Below are positions 18,048-27,249 of a stretch of 64,000 bases of DNA, piece after piece. Under the pieces are notes generated by a model. That model was not told where the DNA came from. It worked only from the letters and a program-made list of their open reading frames with translations, and did not search any database. The stretch is taken from assembly GCF_024022995.1 (NCBI RefSeq), contig NZ_CP099582.1:496001-560000 (forward strand). The letters are read 5' to 3'. Origin of the DNA: Thermococcus aggregans (GTDB lineage Archaea; Methanobacteriota_B; Thermococci; Thermococcales; Thermococcaceae). The translations under genes and the position numbers were made by a program. Position 1 is the stretch's first letter. The number at the start of each line of letters is the position of its first letter.

Positions 18048-18496
18048 TTGAAAATTGGTGAAAAAGCCCCCGATTTTGTGTTAAAAGACCAAGATGGGGA
18101 AGAGTTTAGGCTTTCAGATTTCGGGGGAAGAAAGTACTTCTTTCTTTCCATCCACTGGCATGGACGAGCGTTTGCGAAAAACAGATGAAAGCCCTTGAAG
18201 AAAACTATGAGAAATTCGAAAATTTGAACGTTGTTCCGGTCGGTATAAGCGTTGATGCAATTCCAAGCAAAAAAGCTTGGGCAGAGCACATGGGACTTAA
18301 GAAACTCAGAATCTTAAGCGACTTTTGGCCGCATGGGGAAGTTGCAAGGTTATACGGCATTTTTAGAGAAAAAGAGGGCCTTTCGGAGAGGGCAAACATA
18401 TTGATGGATGAAGAGGGGAAAATAATCTTCTTCAAAGTGTACCCAATAAGGGAGCTCCCGAATCTTGAGGAGATATTTGAGTTTTTGCAGAGGTGA
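18048..18496 (+). pseudogene. Second peroxiredoxin (Bcp-like), broken by a one-base frameshift
   Basis: The first part reads from TTG 18048 (after GAGGTGGG) as [25 protein letters not shown]; the rest reads in another frame. Near 18120-18128 one base is missing: in the second frame the bases 18131-18187 give [19 protein letters not shown], the expected active-site region with Cys in TSVCEK. Restoring one base gives 149 residues, the normal length. As it stands, frame 1 ends at 18188 and lacks the catalytic Cys, while the downstream frame from ATG 18185 encodes only the C-terminal 103 residues. It may be a true pseudogene, a sequencing error at TTTCGGGGGAA, or, less likely, programmed slippage. 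Confidence 0.85.
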
Positions 18497-18500
18497 AAAC

Positions 18501-18510
18501 CTTTTATATC
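18501..18510 (+). promoter_or_regulatory. TATA box of flavodiiron protein gene
   Basis: CTTTTATATC lies about 45 bp upstream of the ATG at 18550, leaving a short leader with GGTGAT. Confidence 0.5.
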
Positions 18511-18549
18511 TTTGATTTCTAAATTTTAAACCAGTACGGGTGATGTTAA

Positions 18550-19776
18550 ATGCCAAAGGTTTGGATTGAAAAACTTCTTGACGAGCCCGAGCTCTATCTT
18601 TTGAGAATTGACGACGATCAGGTGAAGTACTTCGAGGCCACTTGGGACATACCGGAAGGGATAACATACAACGCCTATCTCATGAAGTCGGACAATGTCG
18701 TTGTTCTTTTCGATGCATGGAAGAAAGACTACGCCGATAAGTTCCTTGAAGCTCTATCCAGCATAGTTGACCCAAAAGATATAACTCACATAATTGTCCA
18801 CCACACGGAACCAGATCACAGCGGAGCTCTGCCAAAAGTTCTCGAAGCGAATGGATATAAGGCCAAGATTATTGGTACTGCTTTTGCAAAGAGGCTTTTG
18901 GAGTCTCTTCACGGCATCAAAGAGAACGTTCGTGCGGTAAAAGATGGAGAGGAGCTGAAGATAGGGAACAGGACGCTGAAGTTTATTGCACTTCCGTGGC
19001 TTCACTGGCCGGATACGATGATAACCTATTTGGTCGAGGATAAGATAATCTTTTCATGTGATGCTTGGGGTGGGTACTCAATTCCAGAGAGAGTAGATGA
19101 CAGTGATGAAGGCGTTGTTGAAAGATATTTGCCCCATGTTACCAAGTATATAGTGACTGTTATCGGCCATTATCGCAAATACTTGCTGGAGAATGCCGAA
19201 AAGATAAAGAATCTCGGCATAGTTGATGATGTTAAGATGATTCTTCCCGGACATGGCCTGATATGGCACAAAAATCCCCAAAAGATTTTGCAGCACTATG
19301 CAAACGTTGGATTAGGGGCTTCAAAGAAAGGCAAGATTTTGGTAATCTATGACTCGATGTACGGTTTTGTCGAAAGAAGCGTCGAAATAGCGGTTGATGA
19401 ACTGAAAAAGCTGGGCTTCGAGCCGGTAGTTTATAGGTTTACTGACAAAGAAGCTCTAGCAGTGAGCGATATCCTCGGAGATGTTCCAGATAGTGAAGCG
19501 CTCATTATAGGGGCTTCAACCTATGAAGCAAACGTCCACCCGCGCATAAGACACACTCTTTATGAGCTCCTCGACAAGGCCAACTATGAGAAGCCAGTGC
19601 TTGTCTTGGGAACATTTGGATGGGCAGGAGTGGCTGGAAGAGAAATAGAAGCCCTCCTCAAGAAATCGAAGTTTGATCATGTGGGTACCATAGAGGTAAA
19701 GGGCAGAACTACGGATGAAGATGAAGCAAAAATTAGGGAAGAAGTCAGAGAACTTGCGAAAAGACTCGGAAGGTGA
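18550..19776 (+). CDS. Flavodiiron protein (FprA-type oxygen reductase)
   Basis: Cytosolic enzyme reducing O2 (or NO) with electrons from rubredoxin. A metallo-beta-lactamase-like diiron domain fills residues 1-~255 with ligands His85, Glu87, Asp89 and His90 (HTEPDH), the Asp of SCDAWGG and the His of LPGHGLIW; a flavodoxin domain follows from ~260 (VIYDSMYGFVERS, GASTYEANVHPRI). The length of 408 is typical, with no rubredoxin domain fused. The partner rubredoxin and its reductase are encoded downstream. Confidence 0.9.
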   Translation: MPKVWIEKLLDEPELYLLRIDDDQVKYFEATWDIPEGITYNAYLMKSDNVVVLFDAWKKDYADKFLEALSSIVDPKDITHIIVHHTEPDHSGALPKVLEANGYKAKIIGTAFAKRLLESLHGIKENVRAVKDGEELKIGNRTLKFIALPWLHWPDTMITYLVEDKIIFSCDAWGGYSIPERVDDSDEGVVERYLPHVTKYIVTVIGHYRKYLLENAEKIKNLGIVDDVKMILPGHGLIWHKNPQKILQHYANVGLGASKKGKILVIYDSMYGFVERSVEIAVDELKKLGFEPVVYRFTDKEALAVSDILGDVPDSEALIIGASTYEANVHPRIRHTLYELLDKANYEKPVLVLGTFGWAGVAGREIEALLKKSKFDHVGTIEVKGRTTDEDEAKIREEVRELAKRLGR

Positions 19777-19832
19777 CTTTTTCATACCTTTCTAGTTTTT
19801 AATCCTTTATGGAGCCAAGGCTGGAGATGCTT

Positions 19833-20924
19833 ATGAGAACTGTTATAATTGGAAACGGGCCTGGAGGAGTAGAATTAGCCAATCAGCTTTCCGGGGAACA
19901 CGAGGTAACGATAATTGAGCGTGAGAACGTTCCTCATTACAGCAAACCAATGTTGAGCCGTTACATAGCAGGATTTGTTGAGAAGGAAAAGCTCTTTCCA
20001 TACTCTCTCGACTGGTACGAAAATAAGGGAATAGTCCTGAATCTAGGAATAAAAGCTAAGGTGATAGATAGGGCCAGAAAAAGGCTGATAACAAGCGATG
20101 ACGAGATTCCTTACGATGTCTTAATCATAGCTACCGGAGCTAGGCCAAGGGAACCTACCTTTGAGGGCAAGGAGTTCGTACAAACTCTCAGAACCCTCCA
20201 AGATGCTGAAAGAATCAAGGAGCAAATAGAAAAATATGGAGATGCCTTAATACTCGGCGGTGGATTTATAGGACTTGAGCTTGCGGGAAATCTTGCGAAA
20301 GCAGGCCATAGAGTGAGGCTTGTTCACAGAGGGAGCAATCTCCTTGGGCTTGATGAGGAGCTGACAAGGGTTATAATAGAAAAGCTCGAATGCGATGGAG
20401 TGGAATTTTATCTCAACGCAAATGCTCTTAAAGCAGATGAAAACGGAGTTTTTACAGATAGGGGATACGTAGAAGGCGAAGTCAAGGTATGTGCTCTTGG
20501 AGTTATTCCCAACAATGAAATAGCAGTTAAAAGTGGCATTCACACTGGAAGGGGTATACTGATCGATGACCATTTTAGGACTTCGGCTGAAAACGTGTAT
20601 GCTATTGGAGACTGTGCCGAATATAATGGGATAATTGGAGGTACTGCAAAAGCTGCTATGGAACATGCAAGGGTTCTTGCCAATAATCTAAGGGGCAAAG
20701 AGGACAGGTACGATTTTGAATTCTGCTCTACGGTTTTCAAATTTGGTGACTTTCCAATTGCGCTAATAGGGAAAACAAAAGGTAAAGGAGAATGGCTCGA
20801 TGAGAAAACAAGAGTTTTCCTCGAAGGAGAGAAAGTCGTTGGGGTTGTTGTTATTGGAGACGTAAGAAAGGCAATGATGCTGGAGAGAAAGATAAAAGCT
20901 GAGGTTAGGATAAATGAGCTGTAG
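19833..20924 (+). CDS. nror: NAD(P)H:rubredoxin oxidoreductase
   Basis: FAD enzyme passing electrons from NAD(P)H to rubredoxin, hence to superoxide reductase, rubrerythrin and the flavodiiron protein. It has an FAD-binding [10 protein letters not shown] at the N terminus, an NAD-binding [14 protein letters not shown] near 150 and the second FAD motif [11 protein letters not shown]. From memory it aligns throughout with P. furiosus NROR, whose N terminus corresponds to the Met at 19833; a GGAG site lies 6 nt before it. An ATG at 19809 would add eight residues but sits almost on the T-rich promoter stretch. Confidence 0.9.
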   Translation: MRTVIIGNGPGGVELANQLSGEHEVTIIERENVPHYSKPMLSRYIAGFVEKEKLFPYSLDWYENKGIVLNLGIKAKVIDRARKRLITSDDEIPYDVLIIATGARPREPTFEGKEFVQTLRTLQDAERIKEQIEKYGDALILGGGFIGLELAGNLAKAGHRVRLVHRGSNLLGLDEELTRVIIEKLECDGVEFYLNANALKADENGVFTDRGYVEGEVKVCALGVIPNNEIAVKSGIHTGRGILIDDHFRTSAENVYAIGDCAEYNGIIGGTAKAAMEHARVLANNLRGKEDRYDFEFCSTVFKFGDFPIALIGKTKGKGEWLDEKTRVFLEGEKVVGVVVIGDVRKAMMLERKIKAEVRINEL

Positions 20925-20962
20925 TGTTCTCATTTCGTTTTATAAATATCGGGGAGAAAGCC

Positions 20963-20972
20963 TTTTATATTT
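20963..20972 (+). promoter_or_regulatory. TATA box of rubrerythrin gene
   Basis: TTTTATATTT; the expected transcription start (~20992) lies on or after the in-frame ATG at 20991, which supports the ATG at 21012 as the real start. Confidence 0.5.
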
Positions 20973-21011
20973 CGCTATCGAAAATTAATAATGCTATTTC
21001 GGGTGATAGAT

Positions 21012-21527
21012 ATGGTAGTCGAAAGGAAAATGACGAAAAAGTTTCTTGAAGATGCATACGCAGGAGAAAGCCAAGCACATATGAAATATATGATTTTTGC
21101 AGAAGTTGCTGAAAAAGAAGGATTCCCGAATATTGCGAAGCTTTTTAGGGCTATAGCCTTTGCCGAGCTTATTCACGCGAAAAACCACTATCGGGCTTTG
21201 GGCAATGTTAAAGATACCCCAAACAACCTTCAAGCGGCGATAGACGGTGAGACGTTTGAAGTAGAAGAAATGTATTCTGCTTACAAAGCTGTTGCTGAGC
21301 TTCAAGGTGAGAAGGAGGCAATTAGGAGCATTCATTATGCCTTAGAGGCTGAAAAGATTCATGCAGAGCTCTACAAAAAGGCAAAGGAGCTTGCGGAACA
21401 GAAAAAGGATATGGAAATAAAAAAGGTTTACATCTGCCCAGTTTGTGGCTACACAGCAGTTGATGAAGCCCCAGAGAAATGTCCAGTTTGTGGTGTTCCA
21501 AGAGAAAAGTTCGTGGTGTTTGAGTAA
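21012..21527 (+). CDS. Rubrerythrin
   Basis: Hydrogen peroxide reductase of 171 residues. The N-terminal ferritin-like diiron domain shows [14 protein letters not shown] and [10 protein letters not shown]; the C-terminal rubredoxin-like domain has [20 protein letters not shown]. The start ATG 21012 follows GGGTGATAG. It gets electrons from rubredoxin and NROR; with superoxide reductase next door it removes the peroxide that enzyme makes. Confidence 0.93.
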   Translation: MVVERKMTKKFLEDAYAGESQAHMKYMIFAEVAEKEGFPNIAKLFRAIAFAELIHAKNHYRALGNVKDTPNNLQAAIDGETFEVEEMYSAYKAVAELQGEKEAIRSIHYALEAEKIHAELYKKAKELAEQKKDMEIKKVYICPVCGYTAVDEAPEKCPVCGVPREKFVVFE

Positions 21528-21582
21528 TTCTTTCGTTTTTTGCTCTATTTGGTTTGGTAACAATATTAGGATGTGTGGAAAT

Positions 21583-21747
21583 ATGGCGAAGTGGAAGTGT
21601 ACAGTTTGTGGATACATCTACGATGAAGAAGCTGGAGACCCAGATAACGGAATAGAGCCCGGAACAAAGTTTAAGGAGCTCCCGGATGATTGGGTATGCC
21701 CGCTCTGTGGAGCATCAAAAGACATGTTTGAGAAGATAAAGGATTGA
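21583..21747 (+). CDS. rub: Rubredoxin
   Basis: Electron carrier of 54 residues with an Fe(Cys)4 site: CTVCGY near the N terminus and CPLCGA near the C terminus, with the usual [18 protein letters not shown] body. The start ATG 21583 follows GTGTGGAAAT; the longer open frame overlapping rubrerythrin has no rubredoxin-like sequence. It lies 55 bp after rubrerythrin and 10 bp before superoxide reductase, so it is probably co-transcribed with the latter. Confidence 0.95.
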   Translation: MAKWKCTVCGYIYDEEAGDPDNGIEPGTKFKELPDDWVCPLCGASKDMFEKIKD

Positions 21748-21757
21748 GGTGATTGAT

Positions 21758-22105
21758 ATGATTAGCGGAACTATAAAAAGCGGGGACTGGAAGGGAGAAA
21801 AGCACGTCCCCGTTATAGAGTGCGAGAAGGAGGGTGACCTCGTTAAAGTCGAGGTCAGCGTCGGCAAGGAGGTACCACACCCGAACACTCCGGAGCACCA
21901 TATAGCGTGGCTTGAGCTCTACTTCCACCCTGAGGGGGAAAACTTCCCAATTCTTGTTGGTAGAGTGGAGTTCGCCAACCACACCGACCCGCTCACTGAG
22001 CCAAGAGCTGTCTTCTTCTTCAAGACCGCTAAGAAGGGCAAACTCTATGCCTTGAGCTACTGCAACATTCATGGCCTCTGGGAGAACGAGGTAGAGCTTG
22101 AGTAA
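21758..22105 (+). CDS. sor: Superoxide reductase (neelaredoxin type)
   Basis: Reduces superoxide to peroxide without making O2, using rubredoxin electrons. The 115-residue protein carries all iron ligands: Glu14 and His16 (KGEKHVP), His41 and His47 (PHPNTPEHH), Cys102 and His105 (YCNIHG). It is slightly shorter than the 124-residue P. furiosus enzyme, lacking part of a loop before TEPRAVFFF. Start ATG 21758 follows GAGGTGATTGAT. Confidence 0.95.
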   Translation: MISGTIKSGDWKGEKHVPVIECEKEGDLVKVEVSVGKEVPHPNTPEHHIAWLELYFHPEGENFPILVGRVEFANHTDPLTEPRAVFFFKTAKKGKLYALSYCNIHGLWENEVELE

Positions 22106-22305
22106 TTTCCGTTATAATCTTCTTTCTCTTCTGTTGCTTTCTACAGTTAATTTTTGAATGTACGTTGGCCTGTGAGACCGTTTTTCAAATTTTATCTTGA
22201 TTTTTAAACTGCCGAAAACCTTAATAATTTTTGCTTTTCTATTTTACGCCCACCAACGAAAGGCTTAATAATTAGGAAAACCTAACTCAACAAGGAGGTG
22301 TGAGA

Positions 22306-23640
22306 ATGACTGAAAAGTTTGACAAAATATATGACTACTATGTGGATAAGAGCTACGAGCCTAACAAAAAGAGAGACATAATAGCTGTTTTTAGGATTAC
22401 TCCTGCTGAGGGATACACAATTGAGCAAGCGGCAGGGGGAGTTGCCGCGGAGAGCTCAACTGGAACCTGGACAACTCTTTATCTATGGTATGAAGAGGAA
22501 AGGTGGGCCGACCTCTCAGCTAAAGCCTACGATTTCCACGACATGGGTGACGGTAGCTGGATAGTAAAGATAGCTTACCCGTTCCATGCCTTTGAGGAGG
22601 CCAATTTACCGGGACTTCTTGCTAGCATAGCCGGAAACGTCTTCGGAATGAAGCGCGTCAAGGGACTTAGGCTTGAAGACCTTTACTTCCCTGAGAAGCT
22701 CATTAGAGAGTTCAATGGCCCTGCTTTTGGTATAGAAGGAGTAAGGAAGATGCTTGAAATCAAAGACAGGCCAATCTATGGTGTTGTTCCTAAGCCCAAG
22801 GTTGGCTACTCTCCAGAGGAGTTTGAGAAGCTTGCTTATGAGCTCCTTACCGCTGGAGCAGATTACATAAAAGACGACGAAAACATGACGAGCCCGTGGT
22901 ACAACCGCTTCGAAGAGAGAGCCGAGATAATGGCAAAAATAATTGACAAGGTCGAGAACGAGACTGGCGAGAAGAAGACATGGTTTGCCAACATAACTGC
23001 AGACATAAGGGAAATGGAAACGAGGCTCGAAATATTGGCAGATCTTGGACTAAAACATGCAATGGTTGACGTCGTTGTAACCGGCTGGGGTGCTTTGGAG
23101 TATATAAGGGACTTGGCCGCAGATTATGGCCTCGCTATCCATGGACACAGGGCAATGCACGCTGCTTTCACAAGAAACAAGTACCACGGCATCTCAATGT
23201 TTGTTTTGGCAAAGCTCTACAGGCTTATAGGTATCGACCAGCTCCACGTTGGAACAGCTGGTGCAGGAAAGCTTGAGGGAGGAAAGTGGGATGTCATCCA
23301 AAACGCAAGAATCTTGAGGGAGAAGCACTACAAGCCAGATGAAAACGACGTCTTCCACCTTGAGCAGAAGTTCTATCACATAACTCCAGCCTTCCCAGTT
23401 AGCTCGGGTGGATTGCACCCTGGCAATATCCAGCCAGTCATAGAGGCTCTTGGAACCGATATAGTCCTCCAGCTTGGTGGTGGAACTCTTGGACACCCAG
23501 ATGGGCCAGCTGCAGGTGCAAAAGCTGTGAGGCAGGCAATAGATGCAATAATGCAGGGAATCTCACTAGACGAGTATGCAAAGACTCACAGGGAGCTTGC
23601 GAGAGCCTTAGAGAAGTGGGGACACATTACACCTGTTTGA
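22306..23640 (+). CDS. rbcL: Type III ribulose-1,5-bisphosphate carboxylase
   Basis: Archaeal RuBisCO in the AMP (nucleoside) degradation route, converting RuBP and CO2 to two 3-phosphoglycerates. Length 444 equals the T. kodakarensis enzyme. The catalytic Lys163 (GVVPKPKVGYSP) and the carbamylated Lys189 of ADYIKDDEN are present, as are HGHRAMHAAFTR and the phosphate-binding SSGGLHPG and LGGGTLGHPDG. ATG 22306 follows AAGGAGGTGTGAGA. No partner genes (AMP phosphorylase, R15P isomerase) are nearby, as is usual in Thermococcales. Confidence 0.96.
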   Translation: MTEKFDKIYDYYVDKSYEPNKKRDIIAVFRITPAEGYTIEQAAGGVAAESSTGTWTTLYLWYEEERWADLSAKAYDFHDMGDGSWIVKIAYPFHAFEEANLPGLLASIAGNVFGMKRVKGLRLEDLYFPEKLIREFNGPAFGIEGVRKMLEIKDRPIYGVVPKPKVGYSPEEFEKLAYELLTAGADYIKDDENMTSPWYNRFEERAEIMAKIIDKVENETGEKKTWFANITADIREMETRLEILADLGLKHAMVDVVVTGWGALEYIRDLAADYGLAIHGHRAMHAAFTRNKYHGISMFVLAKLYRLIGIDQLHVGTAGAGKLEGGKWDVIQNARILREKHYKPDENDVFHLEQKFYHITPAFPVSSGGLHPGNIQPVIEALGTDIVLQLGGGTLGHPDGPAAGAKAVRQAIDAIMQGISLDEYAKTHRELARALEKWGHITPV

Positions 23641-23699
23641 TTTTTCTCTCCACAATTTTTATATATCTCCGCTTGGTAGTTTATTAGGGTGACCTAATT

Positions 23700-24509
23700 G
23701 TGTTGGAGAACTTCATCACATCTATTAGTGATTACCTTTTAGTTCTCTCCAAAGGGAACATTATGATGGTAGCTTTTTATGCTGGCTTTTTTGTGGCTCT
23801 AATGACGACTCTTGGCTCTCTGCTTGCGGTATTCTCTAATAAGATGCCCTATTGGGGCGTGGACTTTAGCTTATCCTTTGCTGCGGGTGTTATGATTGTT
23901 GCAAGCTTTGCGAGCCTTATATTGCCGGGAATTGAATATTCTGGGCGTTTCTTATCCGTAGGAATAGGGATTTTGCTTGGTGTAGCCCTCATATATGCCA
24001 TTGATAAATTTGTACCCCACGAGCATCTGGTTAGAGGATACGAGGGACCAGAAGAGCTAAGGGATAAGCTTAGAGTTGTCTGGTTAATAGTTCTGGCAGT
24101 CATAATACACAATCTCCCCGAAGGCCTGGCTGTTGGAACTTCCCTTGTCTTTGATATCAAAACCGGTCTTGTAACGGCGATAGCTATAGGAATACAGGAC
24201 TTCCCTGAAGGGGTCGTCGTTTCCTTGCCGCTCGCCGCACTCCAAAGGAAGAAACTTCGCCCCATACTTATGGGCGCTTTAAGCGGAGTTGCGGAGTGGG
24301 TTATGGTTCTTGTGGGGGCGTTCTTCTTCTCCATATTCCATGGCTTACTGCCTTACGGCCTTGGACTGGCTGGAGGTGCCATGCTCTACGTGACAGTAAA
24401 GGAAATGATTCCAGAAATATACAAAAACGAAAAGAACGAGCTCATTGTAACTGCAGGTTTCTTTCTGGGCTTTTATGTGATGCTCTTCCTCGACTCGATG
24501 CTCGGATAG
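23700..24509 (+). CDS. ZIP-family divalent metal permease
   Basis: Membrane transporter for Zn2+ or Fe2+, 269 residues and about 8 helices. Family signatures are the metal-binding helices IVLAVIIHNLPEGLAVGTSLVFD and GIQDFPEGVVVSLPLAALQRKKLRP. GTG start after GGTGACC. It opens a run of metal-handling genes, but the convergent ferritin-like gene shows it is its own transcription unit. Confidence 0.85.
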   Translation: MLENFITSISDYLLVLSKGNIMMVAFYAGFFVALMTTLGSLLAVFSNKMPYWGVDFSLSFAAGVMIVASFASLILPGIEYSGRFLSVGIGILLGVALIYAIDKFVPHEHLVRGYEGPEELRDKLRVVWLIVLAVIIHNLPEGLAVGTSLVFDIKTGLVTAIAIGIQDFPEGVVVSLPLAALQRKKLRPILMGALSGVAEWVMVLVGAFFFSIFHGLLPYGLGLAGGAMLYVTVKEMIPEIYKNEKNELIVTAGFFLGFYVMLFLDSMLG

Positions 24510-24522
24510 CAAAAAGAAAATT

Positions 24523-24825
24523 TCAGAGTTCGACCTTTATTCCTGTCTCTTCTTCAACTTCTTCAAAGCCCTCCTTCATGTACTTTGTGAGCTCCTTATC
24601 GACCTCAAAGAGGGCCGCCAGAAACTCTCCAAAGTGCTCTTTCTCCTCGTTGGCAACATCGTAAAAGATGTGCTTTATTCTCTCGTCCTCTATAACTTCA
24701 GCCAGTTGCTCATAGAAGTTTATCGCATCGAGTTCAGCTTCAATCGCCCAGCGGAGGGCCTGAGCTATTTCCCTCTTTGAGAGGGGCCTATCTTTTGGAA
24801 GTTCAAACGGATATTTCGCTAACAT
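24523..24825 (-). CDS. Encapsulated-ferritin-like (EncFtn) iron protein, free-standing
   Basis: A 100-residue two-helix ferritin-like protein. It resembles the EncFtn domain that in Pyrococcus is fused to the encapsulin shell: AIEAELDAINFYEQLAEVIED and ANEEKEHFGEFLAAL supply Glu31, Glu61 and His64, and the FEEVEEETGI tail fits as well. Here the gene ends at 24523 with no shell domain fused and no shell gene following, since the next gene is convergent. It may oxidise iron on its own, or load a shell encoded elsewhere. Ribosome site GGTGG. Confidence 0.75.
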   Translation of the reverse strand: MLAKYPFELPKDRPLSKREIAQALRWAIEAELDAINFYEQLAEVIEDERIKHIFYDVANEEKEHFGEFLAALFEVDKELTKYMKEGFEEVEEETGIKVEL

Positions 24826-24937
24826 GGTACCACCATAAATACTACTCCAATCCGGATGTTAATAACCTTTTCACCTTGAAGACTTTAAGACGAATTAGTC
24901 TCTTTGGAGTTTGAGTTTGACCTTGGTATAGGTATTT

Positions 24938-25414
24938 TCAGTTAACCTCAAGACTGAAATCTTGGTAGTCCATCCATATCCCTGTTTTCATCACAGAGTC
25001 ATATTGGGCCTTGAGTAACTCGTAGTGGCTCTTTTCTACCTTTGCCAGCTCCTCAAAGATTTTTCTGAGGTTTTCATCTTCCGCTTCTTCTGTTGCTTTT
25101 TCATAAAACTCCCATGTGAGCTTTTCTTGCTCCATTCCCAATTCCACGGCTTTAACTTCACTTATCTCGCCTTCATATTTTGGAGTAAGTTTTTCTAAAA
25201 GCTCTTTGTTGACCTGTGGAGCTTCCGGTTTTTGTAGAAGTTTTTCCACGAGCTTCTTTTCAAAAACGTCCCAGTGTTCTGCTTCTTCTCTGGCCAAAAA
25301 GAGGAACATACTCTTTGCCCTTTCATCCTTTGCCTTTTTGGCCATCTCAATGTAAAACCTGAGCTCTGCTTTTTCAACTTCCAAAGCCAGTGCAAGTGCA
25401 TTAACTTCCTTCAT
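24938..25414 (-). CDS. Ferritin-like diiron protein (rubrerythrin domain, no rubredoxin part)
   Basis: Four-helix ferritin-like protein of 158 residues. Metal-ligand motifs occur in pairs: EVEKAELRFYIEMA with AREEAEHWDVF, and GMEQEKLTWEFYEKA with AKVEKSHYELL. There is no C-terminal rubredoxin centre. Role unknown; iron storage, peroxide reduction or sensing are all possible. It is the second of three ferritin-like genes within 4 kb. The start ATG lies next to a TATA-like TATAAT. Confidence 0.75.
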   Translation of the reverse strand: MKEVNALALALEVEKAELRFYIEMAKKAKDERAKSMFLFLAREEAEHWDVFEKKLVEKLLQKPEAPQVNKELLEKLTPKYEGEISEVKAVELGMEQEKLTWEFYEKATEEAEDENLRKIFEELAKVEKSHYELLKAQYDSVMKTGIWMDYQDFSLEVN

Positions 25415-25523
25415 ATAATCCCCGTTTAAATTTGGTTTTCCAAAAATATTAACTTTTTGATCTCTTCGAACACTTCCCGTAACCCTTTTTAGGAAAATGG
25501 GGTTTTATATTCCGTGATGTGCC

Positions 25524-26063
25524 ATGGAAATTGTAAAAGTTGAGAATCCCCCTTCCTTGAAAGAAGAGCTTCTTAGATTCGTCTTCAAGGTATATCAGGG
25601 AACTAATGGTGCCTATCCAGCGCTGGAGTGGGTAGAGAATAAACCATCAACGGACGATTTTGAGGGATTTAAAAGGGTTTATGAGCCTTTCCTTGAGTTC
25701 AGGCTAATTAAGGAATTCGACGAGCTTTATGTCCTTAGAAACGAGGATGAAGAAATAATCGGAACCGTAGCACTGGTCTACAACCTCGAAGGCAAGGAAG
25801 CATGGTGGGTGCCTGAAAAGATTAAAAACGAAAAGACGGGCCTCATTGAGTTTTTCATGGTTGATCCAGCTTATAGGGGCAAAGGCTACGGTTCAATGCT
25901 CTTGGAGTTTGCCATTCGGCGCCTTAAGGAGCTCGGAAAGGAGCCGTATGTAATAACCTTCCCTGAGCTTGAGGCATATCCCTACTACCTTAGAAAGGGA
26001 TTTATCAAGGTAATGGACTACAAGGAATTTGTGGTGTTAAAGAAAAGTAGTAAAAATTGGTAA
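25524..26063 (+). CDS. GNAT-family N-acetyltransferase
   Basis: Acetyl-CoA-dependent acetyltransferase of unknown substrate, 179 residues. The acetyl-CoA loop FFMVDPAYRGKGYGSMLLEFAIRRLKELG and the C-terminal YYLRKGF motif are clear. It stands alone between two iron-related genes; neither neighbour explains its substrate. Confidence 0.8.
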   Translation: MEIVKVENPPSLKEELLRFVFKVYQGTNGAYPALEWVENKPSTDDFEGFKRVYEPFLEFRLIKEFDELYVLRNEDEEIIGTVALVYNLEGKEAWWVPEKIKNEKTGLIEFFMVDPAYRGKGYGSMLLEFAIRRLKELGKEPYVITFPELEAYPYYLRKGFIKVMDYKEFVVLKKSSKNW

Positions 26064-26160
26064 ATTCTTATCTCATTCGAAGAGACGTTGCTACTTCTTG
26101 TGGGTAACTTCCGTTTGCTTTATTAACCTTTGAGTTTTTTACATTCTTTGGTGAGTGAGA

Positions 26161-27249
26161 ATGGAAGATATGCTGAAATTAGCGGGTCAATTTTACGAGG
26201 ATGAATACAAGGACTTCGTTCTTTATGGGTATCTGAGCAGGATTGAAAGAGACCTCAAACTGAGGGATGAATTTTTGAGGTTATCACATATCGAATCTAA
26301 TCATGCGAAGTTCTGGTATGATTTTTTGACTAAAAGGGGTAAAAAGCCGAAAAAAGTAAAAATAGGTAGGCTAAGCTTCTTTTTCGTGAAAGTGCTTAGA
26401 AAGCTTTTAGGGCCGGGAACCGTTGTATCTTTACTCGAAATGGGAGAAAACTCGGCGATTCAGAAGTATTTTAACTTTTTAACAAAATACAAGCTTAGCA
26501 ATGAAGAGAAAGAAAAGATTTCGAGAATAATTCTTGATGAGCTTGAACATGAGCGCTTTTTCTATGAAAGCAAGAGGCGCTTCCACGTGGAAAACATAAG
26601 GGACTTTGTTCTCGGAATGAATGATGGTCTTGTAGAGCTCTTGGGAGCTGTTACTGGGCTTTCAGCAGTTTACGTTCATAATCCAAAGATAGTGGGGATT
26701 AGTGGATTGATAGTTGGAGTAGCAGGGGCGCTTTCTATGGGAATAGGTGCTTTTATCTCTGTTAGATCCCAAAGACAGGTAAAGGAAAGCGTAAAACAAA
26801 GAATGGAGGTACTTTTTAGAGTCTCTCCGGAGAGGGCGAAGGAAGAGCTTATTGACAGGCTCTTGGAAAGCGGTATGCCGGAGGATGTTGCAAGAGAAGT
26901 TGCAGAAAAGCTTTCTTCCAATGAAAATGCAATGATAAGTCTTCTTGTGCAAGAAGAAAATGAGAATGAACTTCGTTCGGCTCTCTATACTGGTCTGGCT
27001 TATTTAATGGGAATAATATTTCCCGTATTGCCATATTTCATTGCTTCCTCTTCACTGGTGGCGTTACCTTTCTCGATCCTTCTAGCTGGAACTGCTCTGG
27101 CAGTAGTTGCGAGTGTCATCTCAATACTTTCGGGAATATCAATAAGAAAGAAAGTCCTTGAAATGACTTCCACTGGACTTGGAGCGGCTTTCCTAAGCTA
27201 TCTTTTCGGAAGGTTAATAGAGAGTCTCTTCCATATATCAGCTCTCTAA
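26161..27249 (+). CDS. Rubrerythrin-VIT1/CCC1 fusion, iron/manganese membrane transporter
   Basis: N-terminal ferritin-like domain (residues ~1-130; ESNHAKFWYDF and DELEHERFFYES carry ExxH ligands) fused to a VIT1/CCC1 membrane domain (~140-362; FVLGMNDGLVELLGAVTGLSAVY, GIGAFISVRSQRQVKES). It resembles the bacterial MbfA-type iron exporters. Start ATG 26161 follows GGTGAGTGAG. Its 3' end overlaps the convergent ABC ATPase gene by 12 bp. Direction of transport (export is likely) is inferred from the family. Confidence 0.82.
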   Translation: MEDMLKLAGQFYEDEYKDFVLYGYLSRIERDLKLRDEFLRLSHIESNHAKFWYDFLTKRGKKPKKVKIGRLSFFFVKVLRKLLGPGTVVSLLEMGENSAIQKYFNFLTKYKLSNEEKEKISRIILDELEHERFFYESKRRFHVENIRDFVLGMNDGLVELLGAVTGLSAVYVHNPKIVGISGLIVGVAGALSMGIGAFISVRSQRQVKESVKQRMEVLFRVSPERAKEELIDRLLESGMPEDVAREVAEKLSSNENAMISLLVQEENENELRSALYTGLAYLMGIIFPVLPYFIASSSLVALPFSILLAGTALAVVASVISILSGISIRKKVLEMTSTGLGAAFLSYLFGRLIESLFHISAL

